A DNA stretch of 64,000 nt from NCBI GenBank assembly GCA_003864495.1, contig ML133472.1, forward strand, positions 1,371,469-1,435,468, in the 5' to 3' direction. The notes beneath the pieces were generated by a model that saw only the letters and a program-made list of their open reading frames with translations, was not told the DNA's origin and made no database searches. The translations under genes were made by a program, and so were the position numbers. This stretch comes from Nemopilema nomurai (Eukaryota; Cnidaria; Scyphozoa; Rhizostomeae; Rhizostomatidae). How positions within the stretch are numbered: the first letter of the stretch is position 1; every line of letters starts with the position of its first letter. Shown one piece after another: positions 13,553 through 26,700 of the stretch.

Positions 13553-14762
13553 TTTATCTTCCTTATAATTTAAGTAATCCTTGCTTTAGTGGACATTTAA
13601 ACAATTTAGAATTGCTTTCCAGATAAAAATTCACTGTAATAAATTTGTCTTGACTTGCAGGGCTCCATGACGTCTCAAACCATTATTGGAAAGCCTCATA
13701 AACAAGATACAGTCTCGATTCCATGTTACTTCCGTTGCCGGAGGAAGACTTTGCCGCCCACAAAAGAATCGGAGTGGTTCCTATCATTAAAACATATCCA
13801 AAACTTCCAGTTACAAAATAATTATGTTCATTAGTTTATAGTTTGGCGCGTAGCACTGTAGCTGCGTCGGGATACGATGATTTTAAATTCATTTTTCTAC
13901 ATGATAATGACTTCATCATATTGCTGTCTTTCCAACAATATGCATATCTCTGCTTTCTCTTTTTTATTCGTTACATTATTGACCTTCGAAATTTATTCAA
14001 AATATTATTTACAAATGCAATAGCTTTAAATTCTTTCAGTATTTAAGCAAAGAAAGTCATGCATCATTCGCTGTTCATTTTTTTTGCAACGAATCATGGT
14101 TATACAATAATCACTTCTTTCCCTTCGATCAACCACAAATGCGTGATTGAAGAATGCAACAGAATGACATCTCGAAGATTTAACTTTGCAGTAACTTGTT
14201 CTTTGGCCGCATCCAGCGGTGAACTGCTCCACCGACCCATATGTCAGTTGGTATAGGGCCCCCTTAAAAATACGAGGCCCTACTCTTGATGTCTCATTAT
14301 TGTAATTATTTGCAATAAAATAGAAACTTATGCTTGACAAGGTATTTTGGTGATAAGTATGTGAATTGATGATATTTAAAATCACTTGAATTTATCCTTT
14401 TTTCTTATCGTAGGCCGTTGAAAATTGATTGACTTTTGTTTGCCATAAAGTATCATGATGAGGGTTCAACCTGCAAGTATATTTGGCCATGATTTGGCAA
14501 AAAAATTCAACTTTTCACCAAAAATTGATCTTGTCTGATATGAAGAAACCACGTAATCAAGTTTACAATCAAACTCTTGAGCTTGTAGCGACATCATAAA
14601 ATCGCTCGGGTAACTGAAACAATGCCAATTCAAAAGTTGTGCAAGACGTCTAAAAGAATTATAGGTAGTGATATTACAGTTAATTATATCCAAAATGTAC
14701 AATGCAAAGACTAGAAGCATCTGAAGGTCAGGCTGTCCTCTTTTGATGAACGACTGGCTTGG
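13553..14762. other. Intergenic: LNPK promoter and SPAG16 3' region
   Basis: About 1.2 kb separates the SPAG16 stop from the LNPK start on the same strand, so it must hold the SPAG16 terminator and the LNPK promoter. I see no conserved open frame, no clear TATA box and no repeat. Confidence 0.6.
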
Positions 14763-17700
14763 TCAGGACCAAATTCTTATCGTCCCATCCGACGCTGCTG
14801 AAATGAGAAACTCGCCATTCCTGTCGAAAACCGCGTCCTGAACTGCGTCTTCGTGCCCAGTCAAGCTGGCCGTACTGCCCCCGGCTATGTCATACATCTT
14901 CACCATCCCATCGTTGCTTGCAATCGCCAAGACGGAGGTACTCGGGTCGAAGGCAACTCTGTTGCTGGGGTGTGGGCCAAAGTCGAGGGTCTTCAACACA
15001 CTGGTCGTTCTGATGTCCCACAGTCTGACCACACCGTACGAGTCACAGGATGCAAGCGTATCTCCCTGCGCAAGCATAAGCATAAAGTATTAATAACCAT
15101 ACACTTTCCTAGGCAAGCGCTAGTTGTCCTGCAACCATGGGTAAACGTAACGTCGGCCTTCCGACATCAATCGTAATCAAAACATTTGAGGGAGGAATTA
15201 TTGTAAAAAAACAGTAGTAAACAACAAGAAATAAAATGGGCATTACTGATGGAAAAATCACTTGAAACTTTAATTTGCCCAGTGTTCTGTCAACTTAAGG
15301 TGCAAATACTGCACATGCAGTACAAATGTTCCATAGAGAAAGTCAAGGAGTATAGAACATATTCGTAAACGGACTTTTGTGCGCAAGTGTAGCAAATGGC
15401 TAGAGCCTTTTTTAGCATACGTTAAAAAGCACCTCAAAACAATGCACACCGCATTTTTGCTCGTAGCAAAAGCAATTGAACAGAAATTTCCTTGGCAGAA
15501 GAGTGAATTTGAAACATGCCTTGGAGGAATGCAATCGTTACGTGTGGGTAGAAAGGCTCTTTTGCCTCAAGCCTAATTTGGTTTGAGGTGACCAAGTGTT
15601 GACACATTCTTCACCCACAAGAAGATTACAGCTCGGACGTGACTTCAATCACACCTGCCTAAGATGGTTGTTTTCCAGGGAAAAATCGCCGAATTCGTGT
15701 CAAAGAAGTCAACTATTCACAGATATGTTGCAGCATAATAACTTGATATGAAATATACACAAATCATTGAATATCTCAAAGCAGTGTAAGACAATCTATG
15801 AAACTTGTATGAGCTTTGATATTTTGTGGTACAGACCTTGTTGTTGAAGATGACGTGGTTAATTGAATGCACGTGGCCATAAAGAGTTTGGGCACAAAGG
15901 CCAGTTCGTGCATCCCACAGAGAAATGGTTTTATCGGCTGAGCACGTGCAAAGGGTGTTCGAGAAAGGTAGAAACATGATGCTGTTGACTGAATCTGCGT
16001 GACCGCGCAAGGTGTTACGGCAGCGAGAACTGAAAGACGAGGAGAACAACAATTACCATTTTGAGGGTGACAGGAGTGGGATCGTGCATGCTAGCGTTTT
16101 AAGTGGAGCTAGCTAACAAGTGTTAAATCTATTTAGATTAAACATAGAAAAGGTGCTCTGTAAAACAAGGCTAAGAACATAGAGAACATTTTGCAGCTAT
16201 TGTAGATTGTGTGATATGGTAGACATGAAATTTGTCAATAATTCAGAAGTACTTATCCAACAATAGATAGAATTCAAAACAATTAAGCTGTCAGACAAGG
16301 CTTGACCTTATCGTTCAATTCCAAGCTGCTTTATGCGCCAAAGGCGTTAAGTACCAGGTTTTCTAGGACTCGCACAATGCTCATTTCAGTTGCAGCAAAA
16401 CATTTGCATTGCGAAAGAGCACGTACCTGTTTAGGTCCCAAATCTTCGACGTTCCATCCATAGAACAAGACGCTATGAAGTCACCGCAAGAGTGGAAGCT
16501 GCAGCCCCAGACTGCCTGGGTATGGCCGGTGAACGTTTCGACGCACTTGGCTTGAGCGAAGTCCCAAATTTTTACTGTCGTGTCTCCAGAAGAAGTCGCG
16601 AGTTTTGACCCACTGGAAAGGAAGCACGAAATTGTAGCCTACCAAATCAATGAAACATTTGAAGAAAACTTAGGAAAATATTCTACAAAGATATTCAAGA
16701 TCAGTGTGCAGGGAAAACCACGTTGTGCCAAAGTCAAGACTACAACCAGCTGTTCTTCGAGATATTCCTGCAGTCTAAATGGCGCAGGTAAAAAAACTAG
16801 TTTGCATTAGCCTTCTTCAAAATAATTTTATTCGACCCTTGATGATTTAGAATCTATTCTACTCTGTTGGCTTTATCACACAGCGATCCAAAGGAATTAT
16901 TGATAATGACGAACAGATACCGTCACTTTATCAAATGACATGCTATACTTAAAAGGCTCCTTCGAACAATTGGCTTTTAGAGAAAAGTGTCAGACCTGGG
17001 ATGAAAGTCGCAATCGGACAGCCAATCGTCGTGTCCTTCTCCGGTCATTATGACGTCACCGCTGCACGAAGAAGAGAACAACCACAACATTAACAAATTG
17101 GTCGACATGAGAATAAACAGTTTGTTCGGAATGATAAAGCCTGGTTTCCATATCGTCGTAAGCGAGGGGGACGTGTCCCAGCAGAGGATCGGCGATGCTG
17201 TTGGGACGCTTACGACGATATGGAAACCAGGCTTAAGGCTATTGCAGTACTGAGGGTGACAATCAACCATTGAAACCAAGCAAACCGAAGAGTTTATGGT
17301 TGATGGGATCCGAAAACGTGACGACATCAAAACTGTCTCAGCCTATGACCTCTCTTTATTTCAATGTTCAATTAAGAGGGAGGAACAAGGCTACTTGAAA
17401 CTTCTATTAAATGACTCGAGCTAATGGTTCAATAAGCTGTACCAATTGTGGTTTGCGGGCCTTGAATCATCTTTCTTGAGGCAATTTCATAGCGAAAACA
17501 TTCGCTGAAATTCAGGCACCAATTAACGAAATCACCGGAAGAATAACTGTACTAGATTTAATAAATTGAAGGGTCAAAAAGAGCAAAAATATTGGAGTTT
17601 TGGTAGACATTTGACTTCAAATGTCAGCTACCGCTAAAAGACCTGCTCAGAAAATACGAGCCACAATTATACTTCGTCAAATTGTTTGTCTCACAAAAAG

Positions 17701-20700
17701 CCTTTAGCAATGGGTACCGAAAGAGGTCTCATTAGATCAATTTCCAGACAGGCTATTTTCAAATGCCTGTGCCTTGAAGATTTCAGGGGCCCGTAGAAGT
17801 TACTCTGTCTGTCACATTCGATGGCCGCTACTGGTACTTCATCTTATAACATTAAACAAGATTACTTATATACAAAGATACAAAGATGTGCAAACTATAC
17901 ATAACAAAGGTGCAGCAAAATCTTTGTTAGATTTTCACGAGGAAAGAGATTTAAAACTACAGTAGCTTTCACTGCAACCTGAAAAGTAGGAGAGTTTTGA
18001 ACTCAGTTTGTCTTAGTTTGAAATAACCCAATGAGATGTAAAACTTGGCTTAAATACTTTTATAAAGAGGCAGCAGACTGGTAAGTTTGCTTGCTAAATT
18101 ATTATGGTGCATTTCTTCATATTTCTGCAGTGCTTTTCATAACCATTCTAGTAAAGGCTGTTAGAAATGATATGAGAATGAATGAAGAGCATATCAACCT
18201 TGGAATGGCCCACAATTTCCAAGTGTTGTCATCGCTGACCGATGCCAAGACTTGCTTCCGTGGATGGAGGCACAACCTGCAGAATAGAAGCACGTGAGGT
18301 AAAGTCAACACAGGCACAATCATAATAAGGGACTACTCGTGCTACTCGAGATAAAACCAAAAGACACAGAGCAAAGAATCAAATGACTGGAAACCTCTTA
18401 GTAATATGAGGTAATAACTTATTATTTATAGAACCTCTTAATTATAGCAAAGATGGTAATACATAAAACACGATAATTAATTAACATTCTTGCATTCAGT
18501 TAAGCTCATCCCGCTCAGCGATTCAAGGCTGCAACAAAGAGATAATGACAGTGCTGTAATGATGCCAAATTTTTGGAAAACTTTGGTATCGCTTTAACAA
18601 CGGAGGCACCTTGATAGGCACGTCTGAATGTAGGCAAATCAAAAAATTTGAAGAGACCCACCCGCTGACCGCTAGATCGTGTGCAGTGACGGTATTTGTA
18701 AGCCGGAACCCCCCTGTTCGGGTCAAGTGCGCGCATGGAGCTCTGTGTTTTGTAAGATATGGATTGACTCCTCTGTCAGGGGGAAAGTCTGAGTCCAGAG
18801 GGTGTTGGGTTTTGGGTGGGGGTAGCTGTATAGAAGTATTTGGCTGACCATTTTGAGTGGTAAGTGGCTTCTTCACCGTTGAATTTAAAGCATCTAGAAG
18901 TAAGGAAAGGTCTTTGAAAGTTTACTTTGCAAAAAACGTGCCAAAAAATTTCATAAGCTGCTAAGACGGAAATAATAGCAGAAAGTTTATTGAAATGAAT
19001 AAATGCCTCTAAGGTATAAGTAATATACCAAACGCTATGGAAACTGAGAACACATAAAAATGGAACAATATTTACTTACTGGCCATGGGTGTTTTACTAA
19101 CTTCCATTTGGGAAAGCGTCGATTGCAAACCTTGAACCTGGAATGAAAATACGGGTAAGTGCGAAATCTATACACCTTTAATATATTAACTGATGACCCA
19201 TCATTAGGATTGAATCCAGATTAGAAAAGTGGTGATCTGAGAGGGGCTCATTGATGTGATCTATCAGCCAAAGTTATCATTTGCTGTTCTCCCCTCCGTT
19301 TTTTGGAAATAATTGAAGGGTGTATACATACTTTCAAGGAAAAGCCAGGGGTTTTTCAGTTCAGGCTTACAGTGGAAAAAATTGACCCTCGCAATTGACC
19401 TAACGTTGCTCTTTAAACTATGTTACAAAGGTATGAGGTTAACACGAAATTTGACTAGACATAGCAAAAGAGTTGATACGCCTTTGCGGCTACGAAAGCT
19501 GATACATAGCACGTTGAACAAATTTCAAATATGCTGTGCGAAATTGAATTCAGCTTTGATGCTACAAGCTAATGTATGGCTAAGGTAAAGGGGGGGGGGG
19601 GGGGGGTGATTGGCGACGAAGAAGACAAAAGAATGGGCAAGGTTGGGGTGCTTTGATAGTTTTGATGAATTCTGAAGTGATGGTGTTAAACTTTTATTGT
19701 AATAGCACGAGTAAAGAGGTCACCAGTCAAAATGCCGAGTGGATTGGATGCGTTTTGGTGTGGTTTGAAAAAAGCTTTTGGAGAGAAAAGTGGACAACTA
19801 TGAGGAGCTTTTGGAGAGAAAAGTGGAAAAGTGGACAATCAGAAAAGACGAACAACCAACGTCTTGTGCAATTTGACGACTTATGGTTGTGAATGAAAAC
19901 CGAAATGAACAGCAAACATGGAATAGACTGGGGCCGAGTCCAACAGAACTGCAATCTTAGGTGGCACTTGTAGTTGAGACAGGCTATTACGAACAAAGGA
20001 AGTTGTCCCCAATTATGGCATGACAGCATTTTAATTTAATAAAAATTAAAGCTCTATGAATCTGCCACAAAGAATACCACAAATGCATTGCAACTTTGCC
20101 AAAAATCGGATTTTAAGATGCAATTATTTTTCTTATGAACTGCAGCGAGCTGGTCTGCCAAATTTAACAAGTTATCCAAAAAAGAAGGGAGTCCATGGGC
20201 ATAGTTGGTCTTAGGCTACTGCCACTTGACCTTGAGAATGCCTCGCACGCATGGACAGTCCTTGCTGCTTTTACGTCTAAAACACCTAGCCAATTAGCTA
20301 CGTACAGAAATCAACTCTGGCTTTATGACTTCACTCCGGAACTGTGGCTCCACCCCCAAGAGATAACATTCATTCTAAGTAAAAATGGCTGTTTGTTCTA
20401 TTGTCAGCTCTGAACTTTGGCTTTTTAGTGTTTAGGAATAAAATGGAAAGACCATCTCAATATAGGAAACATTTAGACGAAATGCACGGACATTAAGTCA
20501 TTAGTTTCTTATGATCACAAAAATGTACCACGTTTAGGGGCGTTACACGCGGGTAAACTCAGACAGTGATCTCACCTGCCCTACAGCGCGATCGCGTTCA
20601 AGTTTTGTAAGCAACTTCTCTTTCATCGCAACCTGAAAGAATCAAAAGGCGACGCTGAAATCCAAACAAGATGTAGCATTTGAAAACTGTACGTACTTTT

Positions 20701-23700
20701 CAAATAAGTACGTTATTTGAAAATTGGTTTATCCTAAAAGGGATAAACTCCATCCAATGGTCATAATCCAGATGCCGAAATGAGACGATAAGAAGATAAA
20801 AACTGACCACAAATGTCATGGAAGAGACTTGATGACTTTACAGACGGTCCACTAGCGTAATAACATGAAGTAACAAAACATGGCTAATAAAAGATAAACA
20901 GTTAAAACAAAGCATTGCTTGGACATATAATAATCATCTTAGTAAAGAAGTAGGACTCATATTTAGGTTGGTGGATAAAAAGGCGTGCCCAATCTTAGAT
21001 GCACTTACATCATCATTAATCATTAAAAATTCAACAACAATAAAGGACTCATTTGTAACGACACAAAGGGGCGGAGTAAAAGTTCCAAAGGGAATTTGTA
21101 CGAAATGAAAACCGAGTATCATTACCTCGTACTTGTGTTTCAGGGTTTTCAAAGTAGGCTCGTAGGAGGCATAGTGCTGCTTCAACCTATAAACGACAAC
21201 TCAAAATTTAGTCATGACACCCTAAGGCGTAGGTAACTTTGGAACGGTGATGTCTGGGTATTGTCACAACAGTTATCATCTTGACTGAGAGGAAGAGGAA
21301 GAGGTTTCATGATGGGTTCTTGAAGAAAGGGGCACTAAAAGAAGGGCAACTGAAAGAAGATTCAAGTTCCTTGTAATGAAAGTGAAAGGGTAATGAAACC
21401 ACTGCATGGGAAATCCGGATGAAGAAGTGCCCATGTGCAAAGTTCCGACCGGTAAATGCTTGACGAGGATAGGTCCGCACATATACGGTCCTTGGAATGG
21501 AGCAGAATTACCTCTCAGTGTGACCCTAGAAAGAGCTATGAACTCAACTGGGCTTTACCCTAATGGGTTGAAAAGACATTCAGCTAATGAACTGGTACTG
21601 CATGGTTTATGCACAAAACGAACGCCTGGCCTTCAATTTAGACCGTCTGGATTGTCAGGTCATCGCTGTCTGCTGCCTAATTACATCGCGGTGACAACAG
21701 CAAATCAAGCAGACCAGGCACCAGAGCCATCGAATCATCGTGCAGTTTGTATTAAGCAAAGTCAGAGTTCGATCTTCAATGTAGGATTAAGTTGGAAACG
21801 TTGAAAAGCGATGAGACAAGACAATGTGAGTATGGAATGACACGATTCAATGGAACTTCGGACGAGACATTTGAAAGTCACGGTGTCCTTGGATGTTGGA
21901 TGTAGGATTCTGACGGTGGATTTAAGCAAGCAAAAGTGGATGCTCCTCAGAGGAGCCGAAGGCCACAAAATGGCAGCAAGGGCATGCCACAGAATTATCC
22001 CAGTTAAGTCGCTCACTCATCAACCGACGATCGCCATTGTCCGTTTAGTGGCCAATCGAAACGGCTGCCTTTTCTTGGCCGAAACTCTGATACCCACTGC
22101 AAAATCAGCTAATTACAATCCTCAAGCACTCAGCACACCGCCCCACTTTCGCTTGCAGTAATTCGAAAGTTTAAGTGTAAAAGGTCAAGGCACCAAAATT
22201 ACATAGCAAAGATCAGTGGGCGTCGCTGTTTTCGTTGAGATTATGCCTGAACATGGTCTGATGGACTTTCATCATAGCGGATGGGCAAGGGGCGATTATT
22301 CACATTATATTGGATCCTTTAAAAAAAAAATGATTCATTAGTTTTAGGGTACCTTTTTATATCAGCTATAAGTTTACTCTTTTCTTGCACGACTCTTTTG
22401 TGATGCATTCGATGGTAGTCACGCTCCTTTTTCAGCTTAACATGCATGTCACTCGCCTTCCTACATATAAAACACAAGTTACTACAAATCATGATGAGAT
22501 GCATTGAATCACTCAAGAACAGCCAGATGCTTAAGTCTTTTATGTCATCAAAGATGCGTATAGATTTATTTTTTTATTAGGCATATCATCATAGGTGCGA
22601 TCCAATGAAATATGTGGTCGTTACTATGATCATTGCCTTTACCACCACTTGAATAAAAAACACAGGGCTTGTATAAGGAATAAAAGTGATGTTAAAAAGA
22701 ATATTTGCCAGGACAATTTTAATTGGTAGGAATTGGGTACACGTTGAATGTTCTGTCTCCTTTATATTCTAATTACGCTGACGTGAAGCAATGGGGCTGG
22801 ACAGGGTCAGTACACAGCAAACTTGCAACAGTACTCTAATCTAATTTCTCTTTCTTGTAACTAAAAAGGAGGCAGGACAACGAAATCTTGGTTTGACAAG
22901 AAACAGTCTCTAAAACAAAGCTAAGCTAGAGGGCGTTCCAACCGCTTTTGGCTGGATTACTTTTCAATCATGTCCAATTAACTAGACAAAGGCAAATAAA
23001 AAACAATGATGAGACTGTCAAAAAGGATCAAGATGATATGTCACAAAAAGAATTCAAAATTCAGCTGGGATTCGCTGAAGACTTGGCTTGAAAACGTCCT
23101 TGCCAATCTTATTGGAACGACATTTCGCTCATATTGGAAACTCATGCATTCAAAAGTTATCCTGAATTAAAATTGGGGCCTTTTGTACAACAGAAGCAAT
23201 CTTTTTGTTCAAGCCTGCAAAAATTGCCGTCCTTTAGCCTTCACACTAAAATATGATTGCAATTTGAGGGTATCAGCGGAGGATCACACCACTGGCATTC
23301 AAAGGGAAGGGGTTTTCCAAGAAAACAAGAAAACTTTGGCTAATGTGCATTACTGTACAAAACAGTTAAAACAGCTTTATTGCGTAGAAAAGTTCCCTCC
23401 TCTAAAAAAACTAGTAAGTAACGTAAGTCACCAGCATCTGGTTGTTGAAACGGAAAAGAAAAATACCATCCAACATCATTTTCTGGTGGAATTTTCAATG
23501 CAACGATCATAGGTTAAAATGCACTTCATCAACTAAGGCCTGTGGGAAAGCTTCTGTGACAATGCCTTGCCAAAAAGCCTTTGAAAAACATTAGCATGTC
23601 ATACAAAGCCTTAAAAAGCAATGCAATTGGCTCGAGATACCTCGCAGCGTCTCTATAGTTATCAGCTTCGCGGTGCGCAGCTCTTAGTGAATCTTCCAAC

Positions 23701-26700
23701 TGCTGGTTCCTGCAAAGGATCATGGGTTTTCGATCATGTATCCAAAATATCAAATATTCTGTAGCACAGTCAAGAAGAATTAATTCGAAAACTTTTTGAA
23801 GTTTTCCTTTTCGACTTGTGGACTAAGAAAGCCTCAACTAATAACTGCATCACTCCAGCTGATAAACAAAGTAAGCGATAATTGTAGGTCTCTCTGAGAT
23901 CACTGTGCGGACTTTATTGTCTAGCCTCGAGCCAGTGTTTAGGACCAAACCTTGAAAAAATATTAGACATACTGAAAAACCAACGACATTCTTTCGGTCA
24001 GGTAAAACTATTTAAACGAAGCCATTAGCCAATGAATAAACTAAAGATAGAAAAGGCAATGACCAAAATGCGACCTATCACTATTATAAGAAGCCCTGTG
24101 TTAATAGAAGAAGCCTTTTAATGACACTTAGAGCCTAGTAAAAATATTAAACGAATTGAAATATTACTAGAAGCTATGTACTCGAGACTCTTTGTTGATA
24201 CTCAAAGCTTTACAAAATACTAGAAGCCGTTACTGATGTACTAGGGGTCAATGACTATTGCAAAGACCCATCAACGATTAGAATCGAAAGATAGAAACAG
24301 ACCTGACGTAAATATCAGGAACGACTTCACATCTCTCTTCTTGAAGCAGCCCTCTCATTTTGAGCTCATACCTGAAAGAAAGCAGCGATCCTTAACACAC
24401 TGTAACTGATAATACAAGACGAAAAGGTGATAAAAAATATTTGCTGAGAACATCCGAGGTAGAAAATTTCACAAATATTATTTCATCAGAATTGCACACA
24501 CTTTTACAATGGCACATTATGTTGGTCCTCAGAGATAATGAAATTCAATGTTCAGAATTTTGGTAAATCATTAACGAATTTTGTTCAAAATTCTTCAAAA
24601 GCTGGAACTGCTAAGATGGCTGTCGAAAAATGTCTAGCAGTCAGAATGTGGGTTGTGTGGTACGTGGCATATTAAGAGGGAAAATTGGTGCTTGTAAAAA
24701 AGTGGCAACATTTTTAATTAAAAAAACTCTATTTGATTAAAAGATTACGAGAAAAATGGATTACAAAAGCATGATAAAAGCTAACGGGGTTGAATTCCAT
24801 GAAAAGTCGAGCGGGCTAAATTTTACCTAGATTCATTTAGATGCAGTTCTAAGCATATTTTTATGCAACTGATCTAACGTATTGGGAAACACTATCGACT
24901 CTTTCATTTGAACCAAAAATTACAGGCAGACATCTTTTTGTAGAAACCAGTTCCGTAGACAGGGCCTACACTGGACGACAAGGTGTATAGCGACGCTTCC
25001 TTAACTGCCCTTTATAACAGTATTCAAGTACAAGATAGTCTAGCAACCGTCCTTTGTGTTTGACTTTCATTTGTTTGATTCCATGACCATTTGAAGATTA
25101 GCCTCGTTATTTAAGTTTTCTTGGAGCCTTCAAAAAGAGCCTTCCGGCCATAGGCGTGGTGTGAGTTAGCCCACTTCTTCGGGTACAATAATGTCCAAAT
25201 TCGTGGTTGCTTTCCAGATTAACAGGTAATTTGTCGATAAAACCGTATAGTTCCATAAAAATTCAGTTAAACCTGGGATTATTGGGAGCTAATAGTAGCT
25301 GCATAGTAGAGTGAAAGTGACAAAGAATCGAGATTTACGAGTGCGGTAAATTGGAATGAAGCATAATTGCCCAGAAATAGAAATGTTGGTAAAATCAGTC
25401 TCCTTATCTGCACAAGGTCTCCTAAATGCCTAGATACCTGAGATAAAATCGGCCTAAATGGAAAGCTCTATCCTTGTTTCTAGGAGATAGGGGTCCTAGG
25501 TTTGAAGCCTCAGTTTGCATGCCTGACACAATAAGGATTATTTTGACAAGGGTGATGAAGATATTGGATGGAAACAAAGTAAATGGTAGCTCTGTCGCTC
25601 CCCTTCTTGAAGACTTTGAAAGAAAGGTACTGGCCTTAATGAGCGTTGAATTCTGAGACAGACTTCGGCTAGCGTACTGAAGGCCAAAACCAAGTGATTG
25701 TGGTTTCTGGCTCTGCTACTGGCTGTTCAACACTATATTCGTAATAACACAGAAAACCCAAGTTGTAAGAGGATCCGTCGCTTTGCGGGCCACATTGAAA
25801 TCAAATATGGCTCTAGCAGCATTTAAGGAGCTGTCAAACAGAATCCCACTTTATCGACAGATTAAAACCACCATGAGGAGGGTGAAAGGGCTTCTGGCTT
25901 TTGAAAAGGGGTGCCATTTTTCAAATCAATAAAATGCGGCTGCATGTCAAAAGCTACAGGCTTTGAATATCTAACGTGTGGCAAATCTAAGAGGGGCGTT
26001 TTGGGGGCGGTCCGGGGGTTTGATTAAGGTTACATTTGCAGAACTCGGTTTTTCGTTTTCTTGTTGCTTGACATCAAGGAAAGCACATTTGTAGGGGTTT
26101 GGACAATGATACAATGGAACAGTTGGCTAGTCAGATATTATGTTCCGTCTTTCATTATACCACGAAGCTAGCCCCTGCTCAATGTGTGGAAGAAATCCAC
26201 GAGTGTGGAAGATAAATTTCTAAAAGAAGACTTGGCCAATCACAGTTTTACCAGCTACTTCTTTGGAATAAATTCAACAGCAGTTCGTTATATATAAATT
26301 ATTTTATTTCTGTTTGTGCTATTGAAACATAAATGCAAGGCAACAGCTACTCCAAACAGTGCCATTCATAGAGAGAAAAGACATCAGGTCATTGACTCGC
26401 CTCAACAAATGGCACTGACAATATACTTAATCATTGTGTCACTACAGCGAACAAAGAAACAAGTAACAAACAAAAAACGAACTAAGAAGTTAAACATAGC
26501 CTTCCTTTGAACTTTCTCCATAATCACAACTACAAATTATTGGCATTTTACACCACCTAAATGTATGGAAATGGCAGCCTATTGACGTTGTTGCCCTGAT
26601 CTCACTCCTCTAGTTAAAGCCCTGAAATTAAGTTGCTCCACCTTCTTTTTATTAAGCAAACCACTTAGTGCGTCTATGACTGCACATAGAATTATAAATT

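Noticed and set aside
14853..15176. Plus-strand frames opposite 14763-15065
   Set aside because: They are shadows of the last SPAG16 WD40 exon.
18611..18847. Plus-strand frame with Gly/Ser/Cys-rich sequence
   Set aside because: It is antisense to the Pro-rich linker exon of SPAG16.
24060..24250. Tandem repeat based on ACTAGAAGC
   Set aside because: The similarity between units is too irregular to define a period.
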